From: Bagarius yarrelli
Taxonomy: Eukaryota; Chordata; Actinopteri; Siluriformes; Sisoridae
Direction: 5' to 3'
DNA length: 64,000 nt
Assembly (NCBI GenBank): GCA_005784505.1
Contig: VCAZ01000005.1
Coordinates: 1,750,001-1,814,000, forward strand
Shown here in pieces: positions 24,204-36,900 of this stretch. The notes beneath the pieces were generated by a model, which had not been told where the DNA came from, did no database searches, and saw only the letters and a list, made by a program, of their open reading frames with translations. A program made the position numbers and the translations under genes. How positions within the stretch are numbered: position 1 is the first letter of the stretch; the number at the start of each line of letters is the position of its first letter.

Positions 24204-25925
24204 AAAATTCTTTACTTTTTACATTTCTTCCATAAAATTTAGGAAGTTGATGGTTAGTCCTCTATTGAATGAGTCACAAGTAGATTTTTTGCAGGGCTAA
24301 ATGTATCCAGCTAACAGGTTAATGTATTTATCTTTAACTGCATAACGCATTAAAAGTATTTTATTTTTTTAATCACTTAATAAATATGCCAGTGTACAAT
24401 CTTTTATTTTTATAATTGGTGAAGGTATTGTTGGGAGTGTAGGAAAGAATTATTAAGTATAACAGTATCGTAACATTCACTAATTTACCATTCACTAATA
24501 TTACCACTGGGCAAGTTGATGTTTTTGTCTTTGAAACAAGAATCTTCAATAAGTGTAATATCAATATAATTCCTGGTTTCCAGTACTATCTAACTAGGTT
24601 CAATACTTATTCTTAAACAACACTAGTAACCAGCAAGAGTTATAACATTACAAGAAATTCTGTGGTGTTTGGGTCTGACACAATATGTACTAAAGCTAGC
24701 TGAGCTAAAATAATCTAAAGAATGGCCGAATCCCTTATGTACTTGGTTAGGAGACAGCTTGATCAGTAGGTCATAAGGAAACCTATTTGTAAGCACTTTT
24801 CAAAAAATAAACAATAAATTTAGAATGACTATTAAGCCAGAGACAGGGACTGTGCGGATTTGCTCATGTTCTAATAATGAGATCAGGCACTAATGTTAGG
24901 TGCAAAGGTCACGGGTGTCGGCATTGTCTTACTTAATTTCTATTTGGAATGATTAAAGTTTGTTCGTCTGTAGTATCTGGTTAAGATTCTTCTATTAGCA
25001 TCAATTACATTGAAACAATATATTACATAGATTGTTTATTACGTCCCTAATTGTAAAACCAACTTGGTCGTTCCAGCATGCCAAAGACCAAAACTCATTA
25101 ACAGACAGCTTAAAAAAAAAAAAAAAAGCACCACAAACTGACACATTCCCAGGGGATGGGGGAAAAAGTTGGACTTAGACCAGTAAAAAGTCCTCTTGAA
25201 ACACAGTTGGTAAATTACAAATTGGTTGCAGGTTAGAGTATTAGTAAACTATTCAGAAAGCTTGCGCCTCTCATCAAACCATAAGTGTGCACATCTGGAA
25301 CTTCCTAAACATCATTAGGCCTTTAACAATCATGAAAAGTAGCTAATGCTCAATGTAAAGTATGATCAGGTAACAAAGTGAGAGAGCATTTTCCTTCCAA
25401 AAGCCCTGAAAGCTTTATTATAAAAAAAAAAGAAAAAAAAAGTGTCAACGGTTAGGGTTTTTCTTTTTTAAAATCGTTGTGTGTAATCTTTGAAAAAATT
25501 AGCAGAGGTAAATAATCCAAGTTGTTCGTCTAATTCCACATAAAATAAATGTTTGATCACTAAATAAGGCTCGGATAGATTGTATTTTCTGACCAGTTTT
25601 AGGATGTAACCTGATATGGTATAGCAGTGTGTTAAGTTCCAGTTCCTGCATGGACGGCTATACTTTTTGGAATATGTTATATTTTAACACACAAAATTGT
25701 CTTGTAAATTGTCTTTAACTAAAGAAGATAATTTAAGATAAATGGTATTTCCTTGTATGGCTAATAACCATAGAAGAAAATGTTCTGAAATGTGCTGTAA
25801 TTTGTAAATGACCGCAGTGTTTTTTTACTTCTACAGCAGGAATTTTTCAACAATTTTGCAAAGAATGCTATAGTTTCACTTAGTTATAGCTACATTACCA
25901 TGTGCCTAGAAACTTAAATGTACAG
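24204..25925. other. AT-rich DNA, no gene
   Basis: About 1.7 kb. A 16-A tract at 25112-25127 and broken A tracts at 25421-25441. No repeat family was recognised. Confidence 0.55.
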
Positions 25926-26319
25926 TTTTCCACACCATGGCGGTTCTCCTTCGATAACTTGAGTGTGGTAATGGAAAACAATACGTCATGAGCAAGGCAT
26001 GTCAGGGGTGGGGTGATGCCATCAACCAGGAAGTACAAAGCTGAGCACCCAGCTATGGTAAGTCAGGCTTCTTTTCTTCACACATGCCAAAAAGAGAGAA
26101 GAAGAGGGTGGCAGGTAGAAAGACAATCTTTAATCAAACCAAGTTTTGTGGAATAAACAGAGTGCATGGAAACGAGCATTATGTGGCCTACCGTGGAGTA
26201 AAGCATGCTAGGTCAGCCCGCAATTGAGAACCGCTCCACTCCAGGCTGGCTCGATTTGATGTGTAGTCCTGTAGGCCCGGATGGCTCTTAGCAGCCTCCG
26301 GTAGAGAGTGGCATTGCTG
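25926..26319 (+). mobile_element. 5' region of a DIRS-like retroelement
   Basis: Precedes a gag remnant. ACGTCATGAGCAAGGCATG near 25984 and ACCAGGAAGTACAAAGCTGA near 26025 fit a family promoter area in which the TATA-like element reads GTATAAAAGCTGAGC. An ATG at 26087 opens a short basic stretch (MPKREKKRVAGRK). Boundaries are estimated. Confidence 0.5.
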
Positions 26320-26662
26320 AAGGCCCCAAGGCTTCCCTTCAAGCCAATGAGGGCTACCGTCATGTGGATGGGAAAGGCCTACGCTGTAGCAGACCATGCA
26401 ACAGACTGCTGCACACCATGGCGGTGCTGCAGGCCTACAAGAACTGCTGAAAGACTTGGGTCACGGGGTGGCTAACCAAGAAGCAGTTTTAGAACAAGAT
26501 GATGACCAGAATGGCAAGCTGCTTTATGGATGTCTGTGGCTTAGCCTTGGCGACATGCAGGATCGGGAAAAGATGACCCTATTGGATTCCATGATCCCGT
26601 CCTCTGGGCCTCTTTGGTGGTGCGGTTGGCACAGCCATCAGGAGGTTTCAGGGGAAATGTAA
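26320..26662 (+). pseudogene. broken gag-like gene of a DIRS-like retrotransposon
   Basis: Three frame segments read in order: KAPRLPFKPM and GKAYAVA (from 26320), MAVLQAYK (from 26418), then LLKDLGHGVANQEAVLEQ (from about 26441) continuing to WLSLGDMQDREKMTLLDSM. They match the family blocks 'KAPTLPSKP', 'GKAY.AAG', 'MAVLQAYQ', 'LLKDL' and 'LWLSLSDMQDREK..LLDAP'. About 20 residues between LLKDL and WLSL, where the first copy has LRATRDTARAAG, appear deleted. Two frameshifts rule out function. Confidence 0.7.
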
Positions 26663-26679
26663 CTAAAGGTGAGTCAGGG

Positions 26680-28270
26680 GCTCCTAAATAGTGTAGAATA
26701 TTCTTTAAAAGATAAGAAAATGTTTGCATACCTTCTAAAGACGATGAAAGTAATTGAAAAGTCAACAATAAACTTTTATAATGAATGAGAACTGAGAACT
26801 CTCCCTATGTTACTATGATTGACTTGATTAAGAGTTTAAGAGGATGTGAGCAACAGATATTTTAACAGTACACTCCTAAAGGGAAATAAATCAAATTGTG
26901 GAAAATCTGAGCTTATAGGACATTAAAGGAACACACACATCGGGACTAAAGGAACTCTGAAAGAGCCTGAAGGGCAGGATAGTGGAGACACGATGTCTAC
27001 ACCCTAAAAACAGCTTAATAAAATAGGAAATGTTTAACCGATGTGAGCTCTCTGTGAAAGTCCAGGTGCAGGAGCTCTGGCAGGACTACACTCTCCTCCT
27101 CATTATTTTGAAAGGCTCTCAATGTTCAACGTTATTTATAAACCTATTAGTCTGATAAATCTCTTTCAGAAAGCATGAAAAAAAACTTCAAGGAATATAA
27201 GAGGGGGAAATGGATAAAATTTGGATCATATCCTGTTTTTACTCTTTCTTCACTACTGCGTTGAGTTATATGAAAATTAAACCAGAAGGAGACCACCAGG
27301 AACGCGTTCAGATGCTTCCTGTATCGCACCAAGCGTAATAATGGGGAAATGCCCTCGTGCCAAAGAGCTAGTGCCAGCGGTCTGACCGCTTGCTCTCTAG
27401 ACATGTTGCCTATGTAGGACACAATCTCTCAATATGCACATTTCCCTTTACATAGCCCGTCTATGAGTAATACAGATCACCGGCTGAAGGTTGAACTGAA
27501 AGAGAGAGAATGTGTGCATGTGTGTGTTTGCCTTCAGGGTTAAGCAGCCATTGCAGCAGGAAAGGAAGGCTGCCAACAAAACAAATCTGAGAGCAATAGT
27601 ACCATGTCCTGATTATCTATTCAATCATTCGTAACCTATTTCCTGGGAAAACTGGAAGTGTCACCACTCAAGCTTAAATCATCCGCTCCTCTAATCAACG
27701 CCAGTGTTCTGATGCCCCTCCGCTCTGCTTTCTGTCTCCTCCATCATGCTCTCTCTCTCTCTCTCTCACTCTCTCTAGCTTGGTTGATTGGAGAACCGGT
27801 TGATTCCGTAGTGAGCCATGCCAGATGTTGTCATGGCCAGAGTTCTCAGATTTACAGCTGTGTTCTAACAGACATAATTAAAGTGAACCGTTAAGCTGAA
27901 ATTGGGGCAGAAACGCGTTTTCTTTTTTTTTTAATTCTGTGCTGGTAAAGGAAAAATGCGTGCCCTCACTCAGCTGCTCACGTCCTCGTTTGTGATGAAT
28001 GTTACTTTTGACAACTCCCATCTGAGAGCTAATTTTTACAGCTTTACTTTCAAATACCTTTCTTTTCTTTCTCTATGCAACGCATCTTAACATGCACTTT
28101 TATTTTAGACGATACAGTTACATACGCTAGCAACATAATGGTCTGATATGGATGTTTGAAGAACATATAAAAAGTACATGTGGTGCACTTTTCCAAAAGG
28201 TATTATAGGTATTTCCAGCACTTTTATAGTACCAGCTGGCTTAACATCCACTCATATTAGCTGTTATATG
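26680..28270. other. unique DNA with possible regulatory blocks and (CT)n
   Basis: No gene. CT microsatellite at 27749-27776. Balanced unique segments at 27030-27130 and 27880-28060 (GTGCCCTCACTCAGCTGCTC near 27960) look regulatory. The small frames have no domain. Confidence 0.4.
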
Positions 28271-28450
28271 AAGAAAGTGGTTAATTTGTTGAACTGCTGA
28301 TCTTAAGGTTGTAGGTTCCACTCCCAGACCATCAAGCAGCTTCTGCTGGTCCCGTGAGGAGAGATCTTAACCTTAACCCTGAACTATGCAGCTGTACAAA
28401 TTAGATAAATGCAAGTCTCTTTGGATTAGAGCATCTGTCAAATGGTGTAA
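28271..28450 (+). mobile_element. degenerate tRNA-derived SINE, 'AGATAAATG' family
   Basis: AGTGGTTAATTTGTTGAACTG, CTGATCTTAAGGTTGTAGG, TTCCACTCCCAGACC (worn B box), TTAACCTTAACCCTGAACTA, then TAGATAAATGCAAGTCTC and GCATCTGTCAAATGG. Same order as 34319-34502 but more diverged. Confidence 0.75.
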
Positions 28451-29075
28451 TTGGACTTGTGCTAACTGGTTCACCAACTTTTTGCCAAATACGAAACTAT
28501 CGTCAAAAAAAAAAATCTAATGTCTCACTGTTTATGGATGACAAATGTCTTTTTTTTTTTTAAGTCTGATTTAATATATGATAAGCAATTATAAATTATG
28601 TGGTGGACAATATTTATAAAAAAATAAGATTTTTATTTAAAGTAATTATAATTGATATTTGTCTTTACTACATAGTCTTAAAATTTGGTAATATATCATG
28701 TAGAAAAATTCTTAGTTTCAATCTACTTGATAATAAAAAATAAAAAAACTTCTCTTGAAAAGCTGAATTAAAATAAATATGTTTTGTACTTAGTCACTTT
28801 CCTTTGCAGCAAATGTGTTGCATTGTAAGTAGAAAGAATGTGTGTTTTTATTAATACCATCATTTGGTTTTATCAATTTATACTGAAATATAATAAACTA
28901 ATGCCAGACATTAAAAACTCGATATAATATGATATTCAAGTTATAATAAAAGTTGTATATAATTAAATAAGACATATTCGGTTCAAACCTATCAGCTCAT
29001 TATAAGTATTTATTGTTGATATTAAATAGATAATTGATCAACACTTAATCTTCTCTTTTACAGTTTCTGTTTTGT
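28451..29075. other. AT-rich DNA, no gene
   Basis: Very AT-rich with A and T tracts near 28507 and 28549-28561. Confidence 0.55.
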
Positions 29076-29257
29076 ATTTGCTAGATTGCAGGGGAGAGTA
29101 GTCTACAGAACAGCTGGTGGAATGCAGATGTGGGTGGAGGGTGAGATGCTAACACGCTAACACCTGTCTGTCGAACCTCCTGCCAGCTCAGTCTGACAGC
29201 TCTGTCTGCTTTGACTAATGATGTGATTGATGGACAAAATAAGAGACAGTACATGAG

Positions 29258-29293
<36 letters not shown>

Positions 29294-29460
29294 TAGACTC
29301 GCGCTCTCCTCGCACTTCGATATGTGATCATATGCAAGCTGTAGGTGTGTGTGACCGCACATCCTTGTGTCTGGCACAGAGTTAAGTCAGCAAGGTGTCA
29401 GTAAAGCCTCATCATGTGGTGGCTGAAGGTGTACCCTACTGCATGGCTCATTAGTCTGTA
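29076..29460. promoter_or_regulatory. candidate non-coding block around (CA)n
   Basis: Balanced sequence on both sides of a CA tract (29260-29291, 16 units). Left side: GCTAACACGCTAACACC near 29148 and GATGTGATTGATGG near 29220. The minus frame 29081-29377 crosses the CA repeat and is not credible. Confidence 0.25.
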
Positions 29461-30860
29461 ACGACAGAGAAGCCAGTTCAGTACAAGCCCGAATAAAAGA
29501 TAGGTGGATATGATGGACGTGATTCACACTGGACAGCAGGGTGGTATATGGTCTCACAGCACATCATAGTCTCTCTTTCTCTGCACATGTGTGAAAAAGC
29601 ACTTATTTATTGACCAGTGCTCACTGCTTCTCATCTAACTTAATCTGTAAGTTTGGCGCAAAATTTTTTTTCCCCCCGTCAAATCCGACATCTAAAAAAT
29701 TTATAAAAAGTACCAGAGGCTTATTTCCCGATATATTAGTATCATTGATTGTCAACTTGTTTCAAGACAAACAACTTACCTTTGCTTTTAAGGCTTAAAA
29801 TCAATTTAAAGTAAAACTAAAATGGCTTTAAGAGGTGCAATTTGTTTCCATACAGTGACAGATTTCCTTTTGGAAGCCTGCAAGGTACATTTTGAAAGGC
29901 TTAAATGATTCCCACAACAGTTAATAGAACCAGAAATATCTCATAAGTCTCACAGGTACTGTGTTTAACTTCTCTCTGAAATTTCCAAGATGTTTGGTGC
30001 CGGAGCACCCACAGTTTCAAATTCATTCCAGGCCGTGGGTCGTTTGTAATCGGCCTGCAGCAATGCGGCACGAAGGGTGTTTTGCTTACTGCTGAGAAGA
30101 AGGAAAAAACTGGCATTTAACACGAGGCAGTGAAATAAAACTGAGTAATGAGCATTGTAAACAGCTTTAACACACACAAACATGTCTCACTATGCTCACA
30201 TTAGCTGTATAACAACTGTATGCCATGAGATTAGAGAATAACATTTAGGATTTTAGTGTTTAGATTGAAATTACAAAATCAAGTCAACACATCAGAAATG
30301 CTCCTGACCAATAGGGTGCAGTGTTGGCACTGAAAAAAAAAAGATTTTTTACAATCGCAAGACAAGAGAATATTTATATGATCTTAATATGTGTAGTTGC
30401 TTTTTAAATAGACATTCTTTGTGTGCAACAGTAAAGCATCCTGACTGTCTGCTTATCCTCCTGCGCGCAAATAACCTTTCTGCGAACCAGCAGCCCCTAT
30501 TGGTCTGGAGTTTCTTCGTTGTATTGTGACTTAATTTTGATGTGTTGTGTTTGCTTTTTAAATGCCATTAGTTTGTGGTTTCTGTTGTGACTTTATTCTA
30601 TTGTGTTTGGGCTTAATTCCTTTGTGTTGTGAACTTTTTTAAATGTCTGGGCACTACATTGTGGCCAAATATCTTTTCGGTGCAGAAAAAAAAGAAAAAA
30701 TAAGTAAGTAACAGAGAGAAAAAAAAAAAAAAAGATAAAAGTAAAGTTAGGAAAATTATAAACTAAACAAAGGCTATGCTGGTTTAACTACTTTTCCGTA
30801 CAATACGTTAAGTATGATATTAAGTATTGCAAAACCTACCAAGACTTGTTTAAGTACAAA
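29460..30860. other. unique AT-rich DNA
   Basis: No gene or repeat family. Poly-A tracts near 30329-30338 and 30719-30733. The overlapping minus frames 29901-30183 have no domain. Confidence 0.5.
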
Positions 30861-30861
30861 T

Positions 30862-30902
30862 TAACACTTAGTGAACCCACTCTTGTGGGTTCACTAATGT
30901 TA
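30862..30902. repeat. perfect 13-bp hairpin, extended to 18 bp
   Basis: TTAGTGAACCCAC (30868-30880) and its exact inverse GTGGGTTCACTAA (30885-30897) flank a TCTT loop. Past a single bulged C, TAACA (30862-30866) pairs with TGTTA (30898-30902). It is followed by AATAAA and an A run. It may be a small foldback element or a chance palindrome. No transcript is implied. Confidence 0.85.
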
Positions 30903-33900
30903 CAATAAAAAAAAATCAGAGAATTGTAAAATCATTGGTATGATGTATCCTAGTATAATAACCAAGTGTCTCTATGATCATTTCAAACCACATTGGGATT
31001 GAGCTTACTTTCACACGCATCTTGGATTGGAATCAGCGTAGAGGCTGTCTGTATTACAGTACATTAAAACATCCAACCTAATAATTGGAAAAAAAGCTTA
31101 AATATCGTCTTTAAGTTGATGAAAAAAAAAAACCTCTAACATTTTTTTTCCTTCTAAAAGACACTTGCATTAATAGGGTATACCTTCATAAAGCAAATGT
31201 GAGGCAAAGAATTCTGAAAACTTGAGGTTGTGCAGCCATATTAGCGAGTCCAAGACAGCAAAACTGATTATGCTTTCTGTAGGAGGGATAATTACTCTAC
31301 ATTAATAATCAGAGTTTAGGCACAGTATGTGGAATGAGGGGCAGTTTTTTTTTATACCTTGGCTGCCTTTATGTGCCGAGAGGACAGCTGTTGGTAGTTG
31401 CATGATAGCTGAAGGACAAGCAGGTAGATAAGAGTTAAGAGTCTAAAATGAAAACTCAATATAGGAACAGTGCTCATTAATTTAATGTGCCTTTATATAA
31501 AGTGCTTACCATGCTAATGTAAAATAAATAAAAATAATATTAAATCATAATACCAAAATAACATTAATATACCTTCTAATTTTATCCTAGCACAAAGTAC
31601 AGCAGGAAACCATCCTTATTTTTCACATGCAGTGTTTCCCACGTCTGTTTCAGAGAACCAGAAGACAACAATTTCAAGCCATCGCTCCGGCATTTAAGTG
31701 ACACCAAATTAAGGCACTGAAAATTGTGTTCTGATTCGGTTCTAGTAGATACCGGTTACAAAGGTACCCCACCCTAATTATATCAACTGATGATTATTCT
31801 CATTATTTTGCAGTGCTATGATTTCCATGAATCTGAAGTATGAATTTCACAGCCCTGTCCTGTTCATGTAAACTAAAAGGTGCCAGATGTCTATGAATAA
31901 TACTTAAACAAAGTAAGCTATGAAAAATGCACAAGAAGGATTAGCTTTTCTGTCTTACAGATCAAGCGTATGATAACCACTATCCTGTTACATAATGATG
32001 GAACAAGGGTCAAAAAACGTACAACATAATCTATGACTTTAGACAGCAATTTGTACAGAAATAAAGAGTGATTGAGGCCCTGGAGCTATATAAGAGGGCT
32101 GCGATGACTAATATTAATGCACAGGAAGTGGATAAATACCCAGTGGAAGGTAGCAGATATTAAATATCTGAAAAGAAGTGATTTAAGTAGTAAATGGATG
32201 AAAGTTTACAACTATGTACTCAGGACCTACGTACTGTACCTCCATAAAATTCATTAAAGCATATTCCTATATACACCCTACACACACACACAAGATACAC
32301 AGAATTTTAGAAATTCATCCAGAGATGCCAGATTATCTCACACTGTATAAAACGATGTGTAATCAGACATTGTACAATCAAAATTATTTTTGGGTTCACG
32401 ATATAGTCTGCACTTTCCAGGTTTGTTCTTGTGTCTTTGAGAAAAAGCACCCCAGATTAATACCCCGAGCCTTATTGTCCATAAAAATCAAAGAAGCATG
32501 TCTCACTGATGACAAATGAAGCAGGGGGGAGGTTGAAGGAGAGGATAACACTTCATTGTAAGCAACACAGATGAAGACCAACAGCACTATCATTAAGAAA
32601 TCCCCAGCAGAGGAGGAGAATAGACGAAAAAAAAAAAAAAAATGGCGAGGCTGTATTTTGATTAAGGAGTTGTCTCTCAAAATCTTTGGCGCACAGCGAA
32701 AACAAGATGTTTTTCATTTGAGTTTAAGATTTATGCTTTGGTAAAATGTGGAACTGAAAGTTGAATAATGGCTTATTGGCATGCTTTGCTTTCTTAATAG
32801 CTGTAATTGCTCATTTTTTTCTTTCTTTCTCTTTTTTTTTCCTGCAAAATCCTTGCTGCTGTTTTGTGGAAGAATATGTCTGCTGTTTGTTAACAAAAAA
32901 AGCCCCCTACCCAAACACCAAGATAGCAGTACTCTCTGGAAGAGTACGGCCTGCTTTACAGCATAGATCATGTAGTATACTGGTAGCCTGGGTGGAGTTA
33001 GCCAACAGCTAACTATAAGACAGCACAATCTAATATGCAATAGCATAATATGCAAGTCGTAAAACAACACCAGGAAGGAAACTAAAGAGGGTTTCGTCAG
33101 AGGAAAAGTAGAAAAGAAAGAGTGTAAGGGATCAGACATAATCCCTAACATGAATCAATATCAGACAGGATTAACAAAGGTGGTGCGTGCTAAAAGCGGC
33201 AACAGGTTGCAAAACTGATAGATATTTAGACTTCCTGCTACTGGATTTGTGAGTCTTATATGTAGATTTTTTTTCTAGTCTTTTCCTTATATTGGCACAC
33301 TACTAGTTCACAATTTATAACGGTAAGGTAGCCGAGAAAAAAGATCATTTTGCCGGTCTTGATAGCTTGTGCATTTTAATCTTTTTGTAACTAGCATTTC
33401 ATGTGACTACCTAACCACAATAAAGGTTTAAGGATGAAAAGTTGAAGATTCATTAGTTCATGCATCGGTTATCGGTATCTATAGTTACCATGCTAGGCAC
33501 CATTCTCATAGCAAGCTGAGTGTAGTGATTGCACCGAATGTGTTTATTTAGTTCCAAAACTGTATTTTGATTTGAAAGGTTCAGTAGACATTTAGTTGTT
33601 AATGACTGGGCTACAGACATGGTGTAAAGAACAGAATGTGCTTTTTGTTTTGAGAGCATCTGAACTTTTGTTTAAATAAAGAGGCTCTGTTAGTTAGTCT
33701 TATAAACTTTTGTCAATGTCTGTTTTATGGCTACATAATTGTTTAAACAACATTTTATTCTATTACACAAATGACACAAATACTACATATGGACTATGCC
33801 AGCAAAAACTAAAAATAAGCTAACATACTACCGTTCTTTTGGTCATTGTGGTTTTTAATTCTGGAGTAACAATAAATAAAACTATATAAAATGATTTCTG

Positions 33901-34318
33901 TAGAACATTGTGTAACACAAGCTTCTTTACCTGGTCAGTGGACACGGTTTTCAAATGAGGTTTCTGCATTCACCGGTTCCGTCAGCTTGGTCAACAAATT
34001 CACACATATCGAGTGTTTTCTTTTTCCATCATCAGTCTGGTAGTACATCATATTAGCAGAACTGAAGGTAAACAATGGCACTTAAATGAACAGATCTTGC
34101 AGGTATTTCCAATATCGCCGCACATCCAGGTAACTGACAAAAATATAACATAGAAACACTTTATTAGTGGCAGCATTTATGACAACTGCACCTGTGAGCA
34201 AATGTTTAATGGTATTGCTTTAAGAAAACACATGCAATTAGAAAAAAACGAATTCTTCAGTTTCACAACACAACTGATAAAACACAATATATTTTATTAT
34301 TTATAAATACTGACACAT
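30903..34318. other. unique DNA, no gene, some regulatory-looking parts
   Basis: About 3.4 kb without a recognised repeat apart from a CA run near 32281 and poly-A at 32628-32642. Balanced segments at 31180-31340 (GGATAATTACTCTACATTAA near 31287) and 32390-32600 could be regulatory. The 145-codon minus frame (32714-33151) overlaps plus frames and has no domain. Confidence 0.45.
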
Positions 34319-34502
34319 GGGAAGTAGTGGCTCATGGTTAAGGTGTTGGACTGCTGACCTGAAGATTGTGGGTTTGATTAACAAGCCACCACTGTTGGGC
34401 CCCTGAGCAAGGCCCTTAACCCCCAATTGTTTAGTTGTGTTAAATGAGATAAATGTAAGTCGGTCTGGCTAAAAGCGTCTGCCAAATGCTGCAAATGTAA
34501 AT
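34319..34502 (+). mobile_element. tRNA-derived SINE, 'AGATAAATG' family
   Basis: Good copy: AGTAGTGGCTCATGGTTAAG, GTGTTGGACTGCTGACC, worn B box GTGGGTTTGATTAAC, CCACTGTTGGGCCCCTGAGC, AAGGCCCTTAACCCCCAATT, AGATAAATGTAAGTCGGTC and GCGTCTGCCAAATGC. Head and tail are both complete apart from a small gap just after the B box. Confidence 0.92.
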
Positions 34503-35004
34503 GCTTTAAAACTTCACAGCATGACCAAATGGATGGAGCAAATAGCACAGACCACAACAGAAATGTTTCAAGGGGATCCAAAAAAAGATGACCAATCTGG
34601 CAATTTGTCAGTGATATTATTGGTGAACTAAAAGGAAAGTTTTTGTTCATCACCCGGTCGTATGATTCCTTGGTCTTTTGGATATTTTTAGCCTAAATAA
34701 TTTGATAAATTGCACGATTAACTGTAAAACGTGGTTAACTTAATTTCACATTGGTTCAACACTTTTTTGGGCCCCTTTGAAACATTTCCCTTTTGTTCTG
34801 TGTTCTTTGCAGCATGTTTCTGCATTTGGTCATGTTAAGGGAATTTGATGTTGTCGATGATGATGTTTTCTATATTTGTTGATTTTTTTTCTAACTTCAT
34901 GTGTTTTCTTGAATTACAGTACACTGAGCTCCTTTTGCCACCAAAGGGAATACTTGAATACATGAAGGTATAGAATTTGATGTAAATATATATTAATTAA
35001 TTCA
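34503..35004. other. unique DNA
   Basis: No gene or repeat recognised. The minus frame 34378-34653 is mostly the SINE read backwards. Confidence 0.5.
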
Positions 35005-35275
35005 TCTTCTATATCTGACTATTCCCTAATTTGGGGTCACAGGGATCTGCTGGAGTCTATCCCAGCCGACTTTGTAAGGGCAAAAGGCAGCAGGGGTACA
35101 CCCTGGACAGGTCACACTCACTCCTATGGGCAATTTAGAATCACTAATCAACCTAACATACATATTTTTGGACTGTGGGAGGACACTGGTGTACCCGGAG
35201 TAAACCAACAGAAGCACAGAGAGAATGAACCTGGGCCTTCTTGCTGTAAGGCAACCGTGCTAACCATTAAGCTGT
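35005..35275 (+). mobile_element. common fish interspersed repeat
   Basis: In order: ATTCATCTTCTATATC, TTTGGGGTCACAGGGATCTG, CTGGAGTCTATCCCAGC, GGGTACACCCTGGACAGG, TCACTAATCAACCTAACATA, TTTTTGGACTGTGGGAGG, CACTGGTGTACCCGGAG and CCTTCTTGCTGTAAGGC. This is a well-known fish repeat with a LINE/SINE-type body. Orientation follows the usual consensus. Old copy. Confidence 0.75.
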
Positions 35276-36500
35276 CTATAAATTAATCGTGTATTAGAAT
35301 TTTTTTGTGAAAATACACACATAAGGTATACAGAAATATTAAAGCAAGTTTGTATTCATATAAAGAATTTTATAGTACATAAATACAATACTATAGTACC
35401 TTTTATGTAGAATATTCTATGTGGAAGTACATTAACTATGTATAAAATTATATAAACGTAAATAAATGATGTGTGAAAAATACTGTGGAAAATTTGAATC
35501 CTGGAGGGCAGGAGGAGGCAAGTGCAGATAACTTATGTGAAGTTCAAACAAAACTGTACAACACAAATCATGAACACGAACCGCAGATATAAAATAAAAT
35601 ACTTACAGATTTCACTTGATATATTCAAACAAAAACTTGCTAGTGAGAAGCCAAAGGCATATAACAAGACACAGGTGAGAGTGATCAGTGAGACTTCCGG
35701 GGCTGATGGGAAATGTAGTTTACATCTATTGGCATGCCCATGACAGTTTAGAAATACGTATTTGTTATCATGCTGAGAAAGAAATTATGTTAAATAAAAT
35801 AACACCTACAAATACTTCAATCGTTTACATGTAAAATAAATAAATCAAATGTAAAGAATTAAATGTGAAAAAAATAATAAATGATAAATGATCTTTAATT
35901 AATCTAACCTACAGTAATTGTATAAATGAAATGATCTCATGTTAAGGTAAATAAATCATACATTAAATATACAAAACTAAAAATATGATAACTTAAAACT
36001 TGCTTCAAAAATTCTCAAAAGATACATGTAGCATATAAAATTTTTACATACAATTAAATTATGTGCAAAAATCTGTTGTATATATAATAATTTAATACGT
36101 TTATTGTGTCTAAGTAATGTGGATGACATAACATACACATTCCACATTTGTAAATAAAGATAATACAAATGGTAATAAGGTGAATACAAAAAGTCCAAAT
36201 CATCTTTGTTGTGTTTATTTCCTGTGCTTTTGCACACATAGTCCCTGTTCACTGTGCTTGTGTTACCTCTATGTCCACCCATGGCAGGACTTTTAACTAT
36301 AGGGTCAATGGTGATCTGAGATCTCACCCTGCGGCAAAAAGTTTGCCTGACCTGCTGATCCAGCTCTGACAGCCCGCTTCCTCATGGCACTCCCTCAGCG
36401 CCTGATTTCAGATGTAGCCCAGAACATGTTCTGCCACTGTCAACACTCTCCTAGTTTCGTTCCCCACAGAGTCAAAGTCCCTACCACTGCCAATCCTAAA
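35276..36500. other. AT-rich DNA, no gene
   Basis: Very AT-rich to 36200, then more balanced. The frames at 35522-35743 and 35977-36327 have no domain and AT-driven codon use. Confidence 0.5.
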
Positions 36501-36539
36501 GCAGCCTAAAGCAAATACAAATTCCGACCAGTTTTTTTT

Positions 36540-36900
36540 TTTGAAATCTCAATCATCTCCTCCTAACATAAATACAGCATATAATAAAACTTAGACAGAG
36601 AGACGACACCGGAGTGGAAGACTGAACAGAAAAAAGAAGAGAGACAGATGGAATGATGCTCCACATGGCAACACTATCATCGTCCTCATCAGCACTCCAA
36701 ATCCATCCAGCACCACGGGGGAATGTGCACCGAGTATCGCTCCACCGAGAACTAGGCGACTGGGACTCTCTTCCCCGCCTCAGTGCTCCAATCTGCTGCC
36801 CATAAACATCTCCATTTAGCACGCATCTGGATCTGCAGCTTATACACAGTGCTTCATATTTTAGCCATGCAGCATTTTTCCCCAAGCAACCAGATGATGT
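36540..36900. other. GC-richer unique island of unknown role
   Basis: Stands out from AT-rich flanks: CAGCACCACGGGGGAATGTG near 36709, GAGTATCGCTCCACCGAGAA and TCTTCCCCGCCTCAGTGC. A 110-codon minus frame (36553-36885) covers it but has no recognised domain. No splice signals were convincing. It could be an exon of an unrecognised transcript or regulatory DNA. Confidence 0.3.

Noticed and set aside
30862..30902. Bacterial-type terminator or microRNA precursor
   Set aside because: The context is vertebrate, and the stem is too short for a normal microRNA precursor. It is kept only as a hairpin.
32714..33151. 145-codon minus-strand frame
   Set aside because: It overlaps two plus-strand frames, has low-complexity segments, and shows no domain or gene structure.
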